A stretch of 64,000 bases of DNA from contig NZ_QWBU01000002.1 of assembly GCF_003432075.1 (NCBI RefSeq), forward strand, positions 62,001-126,000, read 5' to 3'. Origin of the DNA: Shinella sp. WSJ-2. Lineage in GTDB: Bacteria > Pseudomonadota > Alphaproteobacteria > Rhizobiales > Rhizobiaceae. Numbering within the stretch: position 1 is the stretch's first letter; each line of letters starts with the position of its first letter. Of the stretch, positions 28,956 through 37,576 are shown one piece after another. Both the position numbers and the translations under genes were made by a program. The notes beneath the pieces are model-generated. The model was not told the DNA's origin, searched no databases, and was given only the letters and a program-made list of their open reading frames with translations.

Positions 28956-29206
28956 TCGGCGGCCTCCGCATTGCCGACGAGGCTCGACACCGCACGCGTG
29001 ATAGCGTCCACGCTCTGGAAGGACTTGCGGTTGAGCAGGTTGTCGGGGAATTCCACGTCGAAGGCTTCCTCGATGCCGAGCATCACCTGCACGGAGGCGA
29101 AGGAGGACAGGCCTGCCGCATAGAGATCGGCATCGTCGGCGAGCGTCTCGACCGGAACCGGGAGGCCGCCATGTTTGCCCAGGATATCACGGATCTTCTG
29201 CTTCAT
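28952..29206 (-). CDS. Acyl carrier protein for the amino acid ligase
   Basis: An 84-residue carrier protein of the ACP/PCP fold. The phosphopantetheine site reads GLSSFASVQVML, aligning with the common GLDSLATV, so Ser35 is the likely attachment site and the preceding aspartate is replaced by serine. Following helices (IEEAFDVEFPDNLLNRKSFQSVDAITRAV) are typical. The start at 29206 has GGAGAAG five bases upstream; an earlier ATG at 29218 overlaps that ribosome site and is less likely. First gene of the operon; it should be loaded by the downstream synthetase-like ligase. Confidence 0.9.
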   Translation of the reverse strand: MKQKIRDILGKHGGLPVPVETLADDADLYAAGLSSFASVQVMLGIEEAFDVEFPDNLLNRKSFQSVDAITRAVSSLVGNAEAAE

Positions 29207-29516
29207 GTTCTTCTCCATCGTTTCTCGGCCGGCCGGGGCTGGCTGTGCTTATTCTTCGAGAAAGATATAACCGACGGTTGATAAGATCGGCTGAAGGGAC
29301 ATGGATAAGATTTTGTGAAGCCGCAAAAGTGGGCGCTCCGTTCTGAACCGGGCATCACCGAGGCTTCGTGAAAAAATACAGAATGGCCCTGCTTTTTCAG
29401 GGTGTTGCGCGCAATCTCCACTGTCCTGCAATGGCACGGTGTGTTGCCGTTTGCATTGCGTTAGCCATACTCTGAAAGCGTGTGGGGTTGGCGGCTTCAG
29501 GGCTTGAAAAGTCAGC
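29207..29516. other. 310-bp intergenic region before the carrier-protein operon
   Basis: No gene seen. It must hold the minus-strand promoter of the carrier-protein operon and the 3' end of the GH5 message. A small hairpin CCCTG-CTTTTT-CAGGG lies at 29387-29402. I cannot pick a convincing -35/-10 pair. Confidence 0.4.
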
Positions 29517-30569
29517 TTAAGGAAGGGCCGGGCAGGCGCCGGGCTTTGCCGGCAGGCCGCCGCCGGCGATGAGGGCTGCGAGCTGCGGTCGGTCGCCGTC
29601 GGCGGTCGGCTGGATGTTCAGCGCTTCCGTCGCCGGCCACCAGTCGCCGCCGGCCCAATAGGTCCAGCCGGTCCAGACCGCCGGTTCCTTGTTGACGAGC
29701 GCCGTCATTCGGGCCAGGCCGTCGAGGCAGGCCTTGTCGGCGGAGCCGCCGAACTCGCCCAGAAAACCGCGCTTGCCGTTGCGCTTCAGCCAGTCGGTGA
29801 AACCCTCAAGCGCCTTGACCGCATCGTCGGCGCGCGCGCAGGTTTCTGCCTTGCCGGAAAAATCGTCGTCGAGATACTGGTGCACCTCATAGGCGTGGTT
29901 GTTGGCGGGGTCCTCGATGCCGAGCATGACGGTGCCGTTAGCGCCGCCGTCGCGCTCCGTTTCCCAGCTGTGTGCACCCGTCCAGATCGTGCCCGGCACC
30001 AGCACGAGGTTCTTTGCGCCCGTCTCGCGGATGGCGGCGATGGCGGCATTGGCGGAGGCGAGCCATTGCATCGCCGTCACGTCATGGGGCTCGTTCATCA
30101 GGCCGAACTGCACGCCGGCATCGTCCTTGTAGTCCTCGGCCAGCCGCTTCCAGAAGTCGGCGAAGGCGCTGTCGGGCACCTTGGCCGAGCCGATCTGGTT
30201 GTCGCCGTAATAGGCGTAGTTGTGCGGGTCGAGGATGACCGTCATGCCGGCAGCGCGCAGCGCCTTCACGGTCTCGGAAAGCCGCTTGTGCTCCGCCTTT
30301 TCGAAACCGCGCTTGAGGCGTGGTTGCAGCCGTTCCCATTTGAACGGCAGGCGCACGGCGTTGAACCCCTTGCCGGCGAAATAGGCGATCGTCTCGGCCG
30401 AAGGATAGGCATAATCCTTGCCATAGGTGCCACGGCCCTTGCCGAACTCGGCGCCGGCCAGATTGACGCCGCGCAGGCAGCCGGCGCTCGCCTGAGCCGG
30501 GATCGCAAGCGAGACCATGGCCGCCACCACCAGTTTCGAGAGTGCCGATGCGCGGCCCGAGGATACCAT
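29517..30569 (-). CDS. Secreted glycoside hydrolase family 5 (cellulase-like)
   Basis: A 350-residue exported GH5 enzyme. A signal peptide (SKLVVAAMVSLAIPAQASA) ends before residue 30. The barrel shows GCLRGVNLAGAEFG, AVRLPFKWERLQP, DPHNYAYYG, the acid/base glutamate in GLMNEPHD and the nucleophile glutamate in FLGEFGGS. The substrate is likely a beta-glucan or related polymer. The ATG at 30569 is preceded by GGAG; an ATG at 30581 is also in frame. It lies between a GT4 gene and the carrier-protein operon on the same strand, so it may trim or release the glycan made by this locus. Confidence 0.9.
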   Translation of the reverse strand: MVSSGRASALSKLVVAAMVSLAIPAQASAGCLRGVNLAGAEFGKGRGTYGKDYAYPSAETIAYFAGKGFNAVRLPFKWERLQPRLKRGFEKAEHKRLSETVKALRAAGMTVILDPHNYAYYGDNQIGSAKVPDSAFADFWKRLAEDYKDDAGVQFGLMNEPHDVTAMQWLASANAAIAAIRETGAKNLVLVPGTIWTGAHSWETERDGGANGTVMLGIEDPANNHAYEVHQYLDDDFSGKAETCARADDAVKALEGFTDWLKRNGKRGFLGEFGGSADKACLDGLARMTALVNKEPAVWTGWTYWAGGDWWPATEALNIQPTADGDRPQLAALIAGGGLPAKPGACPALP

Positions 30570-30631
30570 GGCTGTCTCCATTCCGGGTTTGGTGCCGCCG
30601 GACCTGCGTGAAAACAAAGGGAGCGAACGTG

Positions 30632-31900
30632 TCAGGCGCCCGGACGTTCCGCGAGAAGCCCACGGGGCTCGCCGTACTTGGTCCCGCCAAGGGTAGCACG
30701 ATATACGTCTGCGTAGCGATCCGCCACGCGATCCCAGGAATAGGCTGCCGCCGCGTCCATCGCCGCGCGGCGATAACCGGCGGGATCGAGCACCAGCATG
30801 GCATGGGCACCCGCAATAGCCTCGGCGGCCCTGCGAGCATCGGAAAAATCGCAGAGACGGATTTCCGGATGGCTGGCGGCGAGGTCGGTATAGGCAACGT
30901 TCGGGTGCAGCACCGGCACGAGGCCGGCGCTCATCGCTTCGATGGCGACGAGGCCGAAGCCTTCGTATTCGGAGGCCGAGGCGAAGAGTGAGGTATCGCC
31001 GATCAGCCCGCGCACGGCCTCGTTGGGGAGACCGATATGCACGGTGACATTGGCGTTGAGGCCACGCGCCCGCACCATGCCGGCCAAGTCCTCGGCGGAA
31101 TGGTCGCCCGGCACGCCGGCAATGTCGAGGTGCCAGGTTGGGTCGGTCGCGGCGAGTTGCACCATTGCGTCCATCAGCCTGTCGAGGCGCTTGTTGACGG
31201 AGAAGCGGCCGACGGTGATCAGCCGGCGGCGGGCATCGCGGGCGCCGGCATCGCCGAACTTTTGGGTATCGGCGCCATTGTCGATACGCACGACGCGGCT
31301 GCCGGCGACCTTTTGGAAGGTTCGGGTATCCTGCGCGCTGCAGCCGATGATGCGGCGATAGGCGAGCGCCGAAAGCCGCGTCGTCGTGTTGAACCAGATC
31401 GTCTTGAGGCCGGAGAATTTCGCCGTGTGGAAGAAGCCGCCATGGGTCGTGGCGATCAGCGGCTTGCGATGCGCCAGCCAGCCCCAGGCGAGCGCGTCAT
31501 AGAAGAAATCGATGGCATGCACATGCACGATCGCAGCATCCGAGAGATGGCGGAAGACCTGCGGGGCGATCGGATAGCGCGTGCTGCCGGAATACGGGAT
31601 GCGCACGACCTCGACGCCGTCAATGATCTCGCGTGCCGGCAAGGTCCTGTCGGGTGCGGAAAACAGCCGGTCGAGCGTGATGACGCGTACGCGAAAACCG
31701 CGCGACAGGAGCTGGCGTGACAGCTGCGCAACGACATCCTCCAGCCCGCCGCGGTTCGGGATGTACTGGCGCACGACCTGCACGGCCAGCGGCGCTGAGA
31801 CATTCGAGGCGGCAAGGGTGGCAGGGTTCATCGCGGTCATCCGTAGCAGGGGATCGAGCGCCGCAATCGCACGAGCGACGACGCCGCTGGGCGACACCAT
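30632..31900 (-). CDS. Family 4 glycosyltransferase
   Basis: Retaining GT-B glycosyltransferase of about 422 residues. The N-terminal acceptor domain has RQYIPNRGGLEDVVAQLSRQL and VHVHAIDFFYDALAW; the C-terminal donor domain has TVGRFSVNKRLDRLMDAM and the E-x7-E element in SEYEGFGLVAIEAMSAG. The N-terminus is uncertain: in-frame ATGs at 31900 and about 31840 are both possible and neither has a strong ribosome site. The GH5 gene follows on the same strand. Confidence 0.87.
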   Translation of the reverse strand: MVSPSGVVARAIAALDPLLRMTAMNPATLAASNVSAPLAVQVVRQYIPNRGGLEDVVAQLSRQLLSRGFRVRVITLDRLFSAPDRTLPAREIIDGVEVVRIPYSGSTRYPIAPQVFRHLSDAAIVHVHAIDFFYDALAWGWLAHRKPLIATTHGGFFHTAKFSGLKTIWFNTTTRLSALAYRRIIGCSAQDTRTFQKVAGSRVVRIDNGADTQKFGDAGARDARRRLITVGRFSVNKRLDRLMDAMVQLAATDPTWHLDIAGVPGDHSAEDLAGMVRARGLNANVTVHIGLPNEAVRGLIGDTSLFASASEYEGFGLVAIEAMSAGLVPVLHPNVAYTDLAASHPEIRLCDFSDARRAAEAIAGAHAMLVLDPAGYRRAAMDAAAAYSWDRVADRYADVYRATLGGTKYGEPRGLLAERPGA

Positions 31901-31937
31901 CGCGCCCAATCGCGCCGATCAAGACGCCTGCGATGTT

Positions 31938-31963
31938 AAGGCCGCGTTAAGCCGCGCGGCCTT
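31938..31963 (-). terminator. Hairpin between polA and the GT4 gene
   Basis: Perfect 9-bp stem AAGGCCGCG / CGCGGCCTT with 8-base loop, 55 bases after the polA stop. No clear U-tract; a weak terminator or processing structure separating polA from the glycosyltransferase. Confidence 0.45.
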
Positions 31964-32017
31964 CCGCAAACAGGCTTAAGAGATTGCAACCGCCGCGCGT
32001 CCGCGTGGCGATGCTCC

Positions 32018-35005
32018 TCAGTGCGCCTCGTCCCAGTTCGTCGCGGCGCGCGCATCCACTTTCAGCGGTACCTTCATGGACAGCGCCGGCATCGAGGCGT
32101 TTTCCATGACATCGACGATGACGGGAATGGCCTTCTCGACCTCGCCGTCCTCGACCTCGAAGATCAGTTCGTCGTGCACCTGGAGCAGCATGCGGGCGGA
32201 AAGGCCGGCGGCGGCGAGTGCCGGCTCCATCTTCACCATGGCGCGGCGGATGATATCGGCGGCGGAACCCTGGATCGGTGCGTTGATCGAGGCGCGTTCG
32301 TTGAAGGCGCGCACCGAGGGATTGGACGACTTGATCTCGGGGTAATGCGCGCGGCGGCCGAAGATGGTTTCGACATAGCCATGCTCGCGGGCGAAGGCCT
32401 TGGTGCTGTCCATGTAGTCCTTGATGCCGGGGAAACGCTCGAAATACTTCTTGATGTAGTCGCTCGCTTCCGAACGCTCGATCGACAGCTGGTTGGCGAG
32501 GCCGAAGGCCGAGATGCCGTAGATGATGCCGAAATTGATCGCCTTGGCGCGGCGTCGGACTTCCGACGGCATGCCCTCGACGGGAACGCCGAACATTTCC
32601 GACGCCGTCATCGCATGAATGTCGACGCCATCGGCGAAGGCCTGCTTGAGCTGCGGGATATCGGCGACATGGGCCAGCACGCGCAGCTCGATCTGGCTGT
32701 AGTCTGCCGAAACAAGCTTGTTGCCCGGCGTCGAGATGAAGGCCGTGCGAATCTTGCGGCCTTCCGCCGTGCGCACCGGGATGTTCTGCAGATTCGGCTC
32801 GGAGGAGGAGAGGCGGCCCGTCGTGGTGGAGGCGAGCGCATAGGACGTGTGGACGCGCTTGGTGTCAGGATGCACGAAGCCGGGCAGTGCATCGGTATAG
32901 GTCGATTTCAGCTTGGTCAGCTGGCGCCAGTCGACGATCTTGCGCGGCAGCGGAATGCCCTGGGCGGCGAGGTCTTCCAGCACCTGTGCGGAGGTCGACC
33001 ATTGACCGGTCTTGGTCTTGGAGGCGCCGGGCAGGCCCATCTTGCCGAACAGGATGTCGCCGAGCTGCTTGGGCGAGCCGATGTTGAAGCGCTCGCCGGC
33101 CAGCTCGTAGATTTCCTCCTCGTAGCCGGCGGCACCCTGCGCCAGTTCGCCCGACAGGCGGGACAAGACCTGCCGGTCGATGGTGATGCCGCGCTCTTCC
33201 ATGCGCGCCAGCACCGGCACCAGCGGGCGCTCCAGCCGCTCGTAGACGGTCGTCATGCGCTCGGCGGCGAGGCGGGGCTTCAGGACGTGCCAGAGGCGCA
33301 GCGTCACATCGGCATCCTCGGCCGCATAGGCTGTGGCGCGGGAAATATCGACCATGTCGAAGGTCTGCGCTCCCTTGCCGGAGCCGGCGACGTCCTTGTA
33401 GGCGATCGGCTTGTGGCCTAGCCAGCGTTCGGAGAGCGTGTCCATGCCGTGGGTGCCGGCACCGGCATCGAGCGCATAGGACATCAGCATCGTATCGTCG
33501 AAGCTCTGCACGGTGATGCCGTGGCGGCGCATGACGAGATAATCGTATTTGAGGTTCTGTGCGACCTTGAGGACCGATGGGTCCTCCAGCAGCGATTTCA
33601 GCCGCTCCAGTGCGGCGCGCACCGGGATCTGTCCCTCGGCCAGCCCGCCGCCGAGCAGGTCGCCGACGCCGGTCTTGTGGTTGAGCGGCACGTAGCAGGC
33701 CCGAATCTTTACACCCGTCGGGTCTTTGGCATTGTCGGCGATGGCGAGCGAGAAGCCACAGAGTTCGGCCTGCATGGCATCGAGCGACGTCGTCTCTGTA
33801 TCGAAGGCGACGAGGCCGGTTTCACGGGCGGCGGCGATCCAACGGTCGAGGCTTTCGAGGTCGCGCACCGTCTCGTAGGTCGAATGGTCGATCGGGGCGG
33901 CGGAGAAGCGTTCCGCCCGCGCCCTGGCAAGCGATGTCGGTGTGGCACCGTCGGGGCCGGCGGTGGGCAGCAGCGTCTCGGCAGCCTCGGCAGCCGTCTC
34001 GTTGCCGTCGAGATCGAGCGCCGGGCCTGCGACATCGCCCTTGTCGAGATCGGGACCATGCGCTTCCGTACCCCACTCGACCGGCACATTGGCCGCGTCG
34101 ATGGCAGCAGCGTCGCAGGCGCAATCCTCGGCGACACGGCGCGTCAGCGTGGTGAATTCCATGGCCTTGAGGAAGGCGATGAGCTTGGGACCGTCCTGGG
34201 GGTGGAGCGTCAGCTCGTCCAGACCTATGTCGAGCGGCGTATCGGTCTTCAGCGTGACGAGTTGGCGCGAGATCAGCACGAGGTCGCGGTTGGCGATGAT
34301 GTTCTCGCGGCGCTTGACCTGCTTGATCTCCTCGGCGCGGGCGAGAAGCGTGTCGAGATCGCCATATTCCTCGAGAAGCTGGGCGGCGGTCTTCGGGCCG
34401 ATGCCGGGGACGCCGGGCACGTTATCGGTCGAATCGCCGGTCAGCGATTGCAGGTCGATCATCTTTTCTGGCGGCACGCCCCATTTCTCGATCACCTCGG
34501 GAATGGAGATCTGCTTGTCCTTCATGCTGTCATACATTGAGACCCTGTCGGTCACGAGCTGCATGAGGTCCTTGTCGGAGGAGACGATGGTGACGTCTGC
34601 GCCATCGGCCTCGGCAAGCCGCGCATAGGTGGCGATCAGGTCGTCGGCCTCGAAGCCTTCCTTCTCGATGCAGGGCAGGTTGAAGGCGCGCGTCGCATGG
34701 CGGATCAGGCCGAACTGCGGGATCAGGTCTTCCGGCGGCGCCGTGCGGTTGGCCTTGTACTGATCGTAGAGTTCGTTACGGAAGGTCTTCGAGGAATAGT
34801 CGAAGATGACGGCGAAATGCGTCGGCGTGACGCCCACATCGGTGTTGCGCGCATCCTTCAGGAGCTTCCACAGCATGTTGCAGAAACCCGAGACGGCATT
34901 GACCGGCAAACCGTCGGATTTGCGGTTGAGCGGCGGGATGGCGTGGAAGGCGCGGAAGATGAAGCCGGAGCCGTCGACGAGGAAGAGATGATCACCTTTT
35001 TTCAT
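32018..35005 (-). CDS. polA: DNA polymerase I
   Basis: Replication and repair polymerase of 995 residues. Domains in order: 5'-3' exonuclease (residues 1-290, FLVDGSGFIFRAFHAI, SSDKDLMQL, GVPGIGPKTAAQLL), a 3'-5' exonuclease domain around 400-600 with the DTETTSLD motif retained (so proofreading may be active), and the polymerase domain (about 620-995: SADYSQIELRVLAH, RRRAKAINFGIIYG, LLQVHDELIFEVED). The start at 35005 gives the family N-terminus, although it lacks a clear Shine-Dalgarno and the frame is open 51 codons upstream. Divergent from the AbcR-like sRNA and marR. Confidence 0.97.
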   Translation of the reverse strand: MKKGDHLFLVDGSGFIFRAFHAIPPLNRKSDGLPVNAVSGFCNMLWKLLKDARNTDVGVTPTHFAVIFDYSSKTFRNELYDQYKANRTAPPEDLIPQFGLIRHATRAFNLPCIEKEGFEADDLIATYARLAEADGADVTIVSSDKDLMQLVTDRVSMYDSMKDKQISIPEVIEKWGVPPEKMIDLQSLTGDSTDNVPGVPGIGPKTAAQLLEEYGDLDTLLARAEEIKQVKRRENIIANRDLVLISRQLVTLKTDTPLDIGLDELTLHPQDGPKLIAFLKAMEFTTLTRRVAEDCACDAAAIDAANVPVEWGTEAHGPDLDKGDVAGPALDLDGNETAAEAAETLLPTAGPDGATPTSLARARAERFSAAPIDHSTYETVRDLESLDRWIAAARETGLVAFDTETTSLDAMQAELCGFSLAIADNAKDPTGVKIRACYVPLNHKTGVGDLLGGGLAEGQIPVRAALERLKSLLEDPSVLKVAQNLKYDYLVMRRHGITVQSFDDTMLMSYALDAGAGTHGMDTLSERWLGHKPIAYKDVAGSGKGAQTFDMVDISRATAYAAEDADVTLRLWHVLKPRLAAERMTTVYERLERPLVPVLARMEERGITIDRQVLSRLSGELAQGAAGYEEEIYELAGERFNIGSPKQLGDILFGKMGLPGASKTKTGQWSTSAQVLEDLAAQGIPLPRKIVDWRQLTKLKSTYTDALPGFVHPDTKRVHTSYALASTTTGRLSSSEPNLQNIPVRTAEGRKIRTAFISTPGNKLVSADYSQIELRVLAHVADIPQLKQAFADGVDIHAMTASEMFGVPVEGMPSEVRRRAKAINFGIIYGISAFGLANQLSIERSEASDYIKKYFERFPGIKDYMDSTKAFAREHGYVETIFGRRAHYPEIKSSNPSVRAFNERASINAPIQGSAADIIRRAMVKMEPALAAAGLSARMLLQVHDELIFEVEDGEVEKAIPVIVDVMENASMPALSMKVPLKVDARAATNWDEAH

Positions 35006-35132
35006 GGGGTGAATGGATAGCGCGGGCTTCCTTCCGCGTCCATCGTTCATTGCGGCGGGAGGGCTTTCCGAGGCGCGCGAAAGCCTCACACGAACGTTAC
35101 CAATTTGTAATTCTCGGGGGGCTCGGAATCCC

Positions 35133-35161
35133 TTGAAAAGCCACATTCGGACCCACAAATA
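35133..35161 (+). promoter_or_regulatory. Candidate promoter of the AbcR-like sRNA
   Basis: TTGAAA at 35133-35138 and CAAATA at 35156-35161, spaced by 17 bases, would start transcription around 35168. This fits with the three hairpins that follow. Confidence 0.5.
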
Positions 35162-35167
35162 TTCCTC

Positions 35168-35321
35168 ATCGGCACCTGATCAAGCCGCTGTCTGGCATCC
35201 CGGCCTGTCCCCCGCCGCGCCAGACAAGGACAAAGGCCTCATCCCCCTCTCCGGGCCTTTGTCCATCTTTCGTGAGAAGCCGCCGCGACAAGCCTCCTGT
35301 CGTCGGCGGCTTCTCCTTTTT
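35168..35321 (+). ncRNA. abcR: AbcR-like (alpha-r15 family) small RNA
   Basis: Three stem-loops in a row without a reading frame. Stem 1 is TGTCTGGC/GCCAGACA at 35189-35226. Stem 2 is an 11-bp perfect GGACAAAGGCC/GGCCTTTGTCC at 35228-35264. Stem 3 is a 12-bp GAGAAGCCGCCG/CGGCGGCTTCTC at 35274-35315 followed by TTTTT, a Rho-independent terminator. Loops are pyrimidine-rich (TGTCCCCCGCC, TCATCCCCCTCTCC, AGCCTCCT), suited to pairing with ribosome-binding sites. Position between polA and a marR gene is where the Hfq-binding AbcR RNAs, which silence ABC-transporter mRNAs, lie in Sinorhizobium and relatives, usually as two tandem copies. Only one is seen here. The 5' end is estimated. Confidence 0.7.
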
Positions 35322-35405
35322 GGGCGGTTGCATTCCTGTTTGGGGTGATTGTATTGCCTACGATCTATCATTGCCAGTTGCCGCGAACCGGCATAGCCTC
35401 CGTTC

Positions 35406-35846
35406 ATGGATTTTGACCGCAAGGAGTCGGCTGCCTACCTCGCCAATCTCGTGGCGAAGGGAGCGTCGCGCGCGCTGCAGGCGCGGGCGGATGGCAGCGG
35501 CTTGGCGCCCGGTCAGTTTCCGGTCCTGCTCGAATTGTGGAGCGGCGACGGCCTCACCCAGCGCGAACTTCTCGATCGGCTCGACATCGAACAGGCGACC
35601 ATGGCCAATACATTGGCGCGCATGGAGCGCGACGGGCTGGTCTCCCGCAGGAAACACCCCAAGGACAAGCGCGCCCAGCTCGTTTACCTCACGACACGCG
35701 GCAAGGCGCTGCGCGAGACGGCAATGGCGGCGGCCTCGGAAACCGAAGATGCCCTGTTTCAGGGCTTCAGGCGCTTCGAGCGCGAACTGCTGCTCGAATA
35801 TATGCGCATGGTGCTGGCCAATCTCGGCCGCGACCCCAGGATCTGA
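35406..35846 (+). CDS. MarR-family transcriptional regulator
   Basis: A 146-residue winged-helix protein of the MarR family: LAPGQFPVLLELWSGDGLTQRELLDRLDIEQATMANTLARMERDGLVSRRK is the DNA-binding core, followed by the wing KDKRAQLVYLTTRGK and a C-terminal dimer helix. It is the usual right-hand neighbour of AbcR genes in rhizobia. Regulon unknown. Its own promoter should lie between 35322 and 35405. Confidence 0.9.
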   Translation: MDFDRKESAAYLANLVAKGASRALQARADGSGLAPGQFPVLLELWSGDGLTQRELLDRLDIEQATMANTLARMERDGLVSRRKHPKDKRAQLVYLTTRGKALRETAMAAASETEDALFQGFRRFERELLLEYMRMVLANLGRDPRI

Positions 35847-35935
35847 CGTCGCAGAATCGTCATACGATTTGCCCTCGCCGACACGATCGGTCTAATGTCG
35901 CGCCCGAACGCCATTTGATTTGCGCGTGGTGTCCA

Positions 35936-35961
35936 CGCAAGGGCCGAGAAACGGCCTTGCG
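35936..35961 (+). promoter_or_regulatory. Hairpin in leader of the M20 peptidase gene
   Basis: CGCAAGG(G)CCG / CGGCCTTGCG with AGAAA loop and a single bulged G, 23 bases before the peptidase ATG. No U-tract; possible leader structure. Confidence 0.3.
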
Positions 35962-35983
35962 CGCCATGTTTAGGGAATTCGCC

Positions 35984-37375
35984 ATGACCAACATCCTGCC
36001 CGTCCTCGACCGCGCCAGCGCCAATGTTCCGGCTAGCCTCGATCGCCTGTTCGAGCTGGTGCGCATCAAGTCCATCTCCACCGATCCGGCCTTCAAGCCG
36101 GAGTGCCGCCGGGCGGCCGAATGGCTGGTGGCCGAGCTGCGCTCGCTGGGTTTCGATGCGACGGTGCGCGACACGCCCGGCCACCCGATGGTGGTGGCCC
36201 ATCACGATGCCGGCAAGCCTGATGCGCCGCATGTGCTGTTCTACGGTCATTACGACGTCCAGCCGGTCGATCCCCTGAACCTCTGGGACCACGATCCCTT
36301 CGATCCGGCGGTGCGCGATGCCGGCGAAGGCCGCCGCATCATCACCGGCCGCGGCACATCCGACGATAAGGGCCAGCTCCTCACCTTCGTCGAGGCCTGC
36401 CGCGCCTACAAGGAAACCGTGGGTTCGCTGCCCTGCCGCGTCTCCATCCTGTTCGAGGGCGAGGAGGAATCCGGGTCGCCGTCGCTGAAGCCCTTCCTCG
36501 AAGCCAATGCCGCCGAACTGACTGCCGATTTCGCGCTGGTCTGCGACACCAGCATGTGGGACGCCGATACGCCGGCCATTTCTGCGGGCCTGCGCGGCCT
36601 CGTCGGCGAGGAGGTCATCGTCAAGGCGGCCGATCGCGACTTGCATTCCGGCTATTTCGGCGGTGCCGCCGCCAACCCCATCCACATCCTGACGACGATC
36701 CTCGCCGGCCTGCACGACGAGACCGGCCGCGTGACGCTCGACGGTTTCTACGAGGGCGTCGAGGAGACCCCGACGCAGATCAAGGCTGGCTGGGAAACGC
36801 TCGGCAAGACGGCGGAAAGCTTCCTCGGCGAGATCGGCCTGTCGATCCCCTCGGGCGAGAAGGGCCGTTCCGTGCTGGAACTGACCTGGGCACGCCCGAC
36901 GGCGGAAGTGAACGGCATCACCGGCGGCTATACCGGCGAAGGCTTCAAGACGGTCATCGCGGCGGAAGCCTCGGCAAAGGTCTCCTTCCGTCTCGTCGGC
37001 AAGCAGGATCCCGCAAAGATCCGCGACGCTTTCCGCGCCTATGTGCGTGCAAAAATCCCGGCGGATTGCTCGGTGACGTTCCACGCCCATGGCGGCTCGC
37101 CGGCCATCCAGCTGCCCTATGATTCGGCGCTGCTCTCCAAGGCGAAATCGGCTCTGTCCGACGAGTGGCCGAAGCCGGCCGTCGTCATCGGCATGGGCGG
37201 CTCCATCCCGATTGTTGGCGATTTCCAGAAGATGCTGGGTATGGAATCCCTGCTCGTCGGCTTCGCGCTTTCGGACGACCGTATCCATTCTCCGAACGAG
37301 AAATACGAATTGCGCTCCTTCGAGAAGGGCATCCGCTCCTGGGTGCGCATTCTCTCCGCGCTCGCGGCGCGCTGA
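35984..37375 (+). CDS. M20 family dipeptidase/carboxypeptidase
   Basis: Zinc metallopeptidase of 463 residues. Metal-site motifs are LFYGHYDVQP (His and Asp), GRGTSDDKGQ (bridging Asp) and the catalytic glutamate pair in FEGEEESGS. The dimerisation lid follows (residues about 200-350) with conserved RDLHSGYFGGAAANP. It resembles bacterial CNDP-like dipeptidases. The ATG at 35984 has AGGGA eight bases upstream; another ATG six codons earlier is possible. No signal peptide, so cytosolic. Confidence 0.92.
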   Translation: MTNILPVLDRASANVPASLDRLFELVRIKSISTDPAFKPECRRAAEWLVAELRSLGFDATVRDTPGHPMVVAHHDAGKPDAPHVLFYGHYDVQPVDPLNLWDHDPFDPAVRDAGEGRRIITGRGTSDDKGQLLTFVEACRAYKETVGSLPCRVSILFEGEEESGSPSLKPFLEANAAELTADFALVCDTSMWDADTPAISAGLRGLVGEEVIVKAADRDLHSGYFGGAAANPIHILTTILAGLHDETGRVTLDGFYEGVEETPTQIKAGWETLGKTAESFLGEIGLSIPSGEKGRSVLELTWARPTAEVNGITGGYTGEGFKTVIAAEASAKVSFRLVGKQDPAKIRDAFRAYVRAKIPADCSVTFHAHGGSPAIQLPYDSALLSKAKSALSDEWPKPAVVIGMGGSIPIVGDFQKMLGMESLLVGFALSDDRIHSPNEKYELRSFEKGIRSWVRILSALAAR

Positions 37376-37576
37376 CCAAGATGTGATGACGATTTGGGCC
37401 AGCGTTAACCCGATGACACGGAAATGCTGGTCCACTGACCGAACAAAGGGCCGCGTCGCCGCAAGGCGAATGACAGGACCGGACGGTGGGGATAACGAGA
37501 TGGCTTTTTACGGGGCAAATGCGGGAAACCCCTGCGGCCCCGGCGGTGGGACGCCGGGCATGCGGGGGAAGGCGGA

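Noticed and set aside
29432-29447. Sigma-54-like promoter TGGCAC...TTGC before the carrier-protein operon
   Set aside because: The distance between GG and GC is 11 instead of the required 10 bases, and it points on the plus strand, away from the operon.
35006-35130. Second AbcR copy on the polA side
   Set aside because: Only a short GGCTTTC/GAAAGCC hairpin is present, with no U-tailed terminator or C-rich loop set; more likely part of the polA leader.
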